A stretch of 64,000 nt of DNA from Sva-07 sp963741755. Lineage in GTDB: Bacteria > Actinomycetota > Acidimicrobiia > Acidimicrobiales > Ilumatobacteraceae. Position numbers and translations under genes: made by a program. The stretch covers positions 351,079 to 415,078 of the forward strand of contig CAVUJG010000001.1 in assembly GCA_963741755.1 (NCBI GenBank), given 5' to 3'. Below the pieces are notes generated by a model. That model saw only the letters and a program-made list of their open reading frames with translations. It made no database searches and was not told the origin of the DNA. Of this stretch, positions 63,931-64,000 are shown one piece after another (within the stretch, counting starts at the first letter, position 1; every line of letters begins with the position of its first letter).

Positions 63931-64000
63931 GGGGACGTAGCTCAGTTGGCTAGAGCACCTGCTTTGCAAGCAGGGGGTCGTGGGTTCGATTCCCATCGTC
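63931..64000 (+). tRNA. tRNA-Ala (anticodon UGC), 3' end outside the window
   Basis: GGGGACGTAGCTCAGTTGGC opens the acceptor and D-arm. The anticodon loop TTTGCAA gives UGC (Ala), and the T-arm TGGGTTCGATTCCCATCG is present. The last acceptor bases and CCA lie past base 64000. In mycobacteria it directly follows tRNA-Ile; here 18 kb separates them. Confidence 0.95.

Overview
The window is high-GC DNA from an actinomycete-type chromosome (Actinomycetota), and it spans the replication origin. The gene order is the origin neighbourhood known from mycobacteria. To the left of the origin lie a CCA-adding enzyme, a DUF6049 protein, a receptor kinase, an ECF sigma/anti-sigma pair, trxB, trxA, a CwlM-like protein, parB, parA, rsmG, jag, yidC, yidD, rnpA and rpmH. 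To the right lie dnaA, dnaN, recF, a DUF721 (DciA) gene, gyrB, gyrA, a TadE/G-like gene, a DUF3566 gene and tRNA-Ile. The rpsF-ssb-rpsR-rplI-dnaB cluster sits about 25 kb to the left, as in Mycobacterium. Mycothiol genes (mycothione reductase and an MshD-like acetyltransferase), F420-type LLM oxidoreductases and TTGTCCACA-type DnaA boxes agree with this. A lineage outside the mycobacteria, such as Acidimicrobiia, is my inference and is not proven here.

Layout. At 0-7.7 kb are a cut-off methyltransferase, purK/purE, a large membrane flippase/synthase-like protein with an inert kinase-like domain, a divergent pair of PLP enzymes around an inverted repeat, and a META-domain lipoprotein. At 7.7-12.4 kb the minus strand carries dnaB (with an intein in its ATP-binding loop), rplI, rpsR, ssb and rpsF. 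At 12.5-24.7 kb come a VOC protein, a DUF192 lipoprotein, a DUF5318 protein, a methyltransferase, a PAS-GGDEF-EAL protein, the CCA-adding enzyme, an acetyltransferase, the DUF6049 protein, a DegV protein and a Ser/Thr kinase. At 24.8-29.1 kb is a stress and redox block. At 29.2-34.96 kb are the partition genes with two parS sites, followed by yidC and rnpA/rpmH. The origin lies at about 35.0-37.0 kb. Replication genes run to 44.5 kb. From 46 to 64 kb is a mixed metabolic region between tRNA-Ile and tRNA-Ala.

How the genes work together. DnaA, DnaN, RecF, DciA, gyrase, SSB and DnaB are replication and topology functions. ParA, ParB and parS segregate the origin. RnpA, RpmH, YidC, YidD and KhpB are the usual RNA-processing and membrane-insertion group. 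The kinase, CwlM-like protein, sigma factor and thioredoxin system form a cell-envelope and redox module, and trxA is preceded by a good match to a SigR/SigH promoter.

Quality warning. Seven conserved genes are each broken by one or more single-base indels (about 12796, 16258, 17506, 20054, 20238, 20611, 20680, 28908, 33212 and 63093). Correcting them restores full-length family proteins in every case, so sequencing or assembly error is more likely than gene decay. No insertion sequence, integrase or CRISPR array was found. Instead, the intergenic spaces hold several families of long perfect palindromes.
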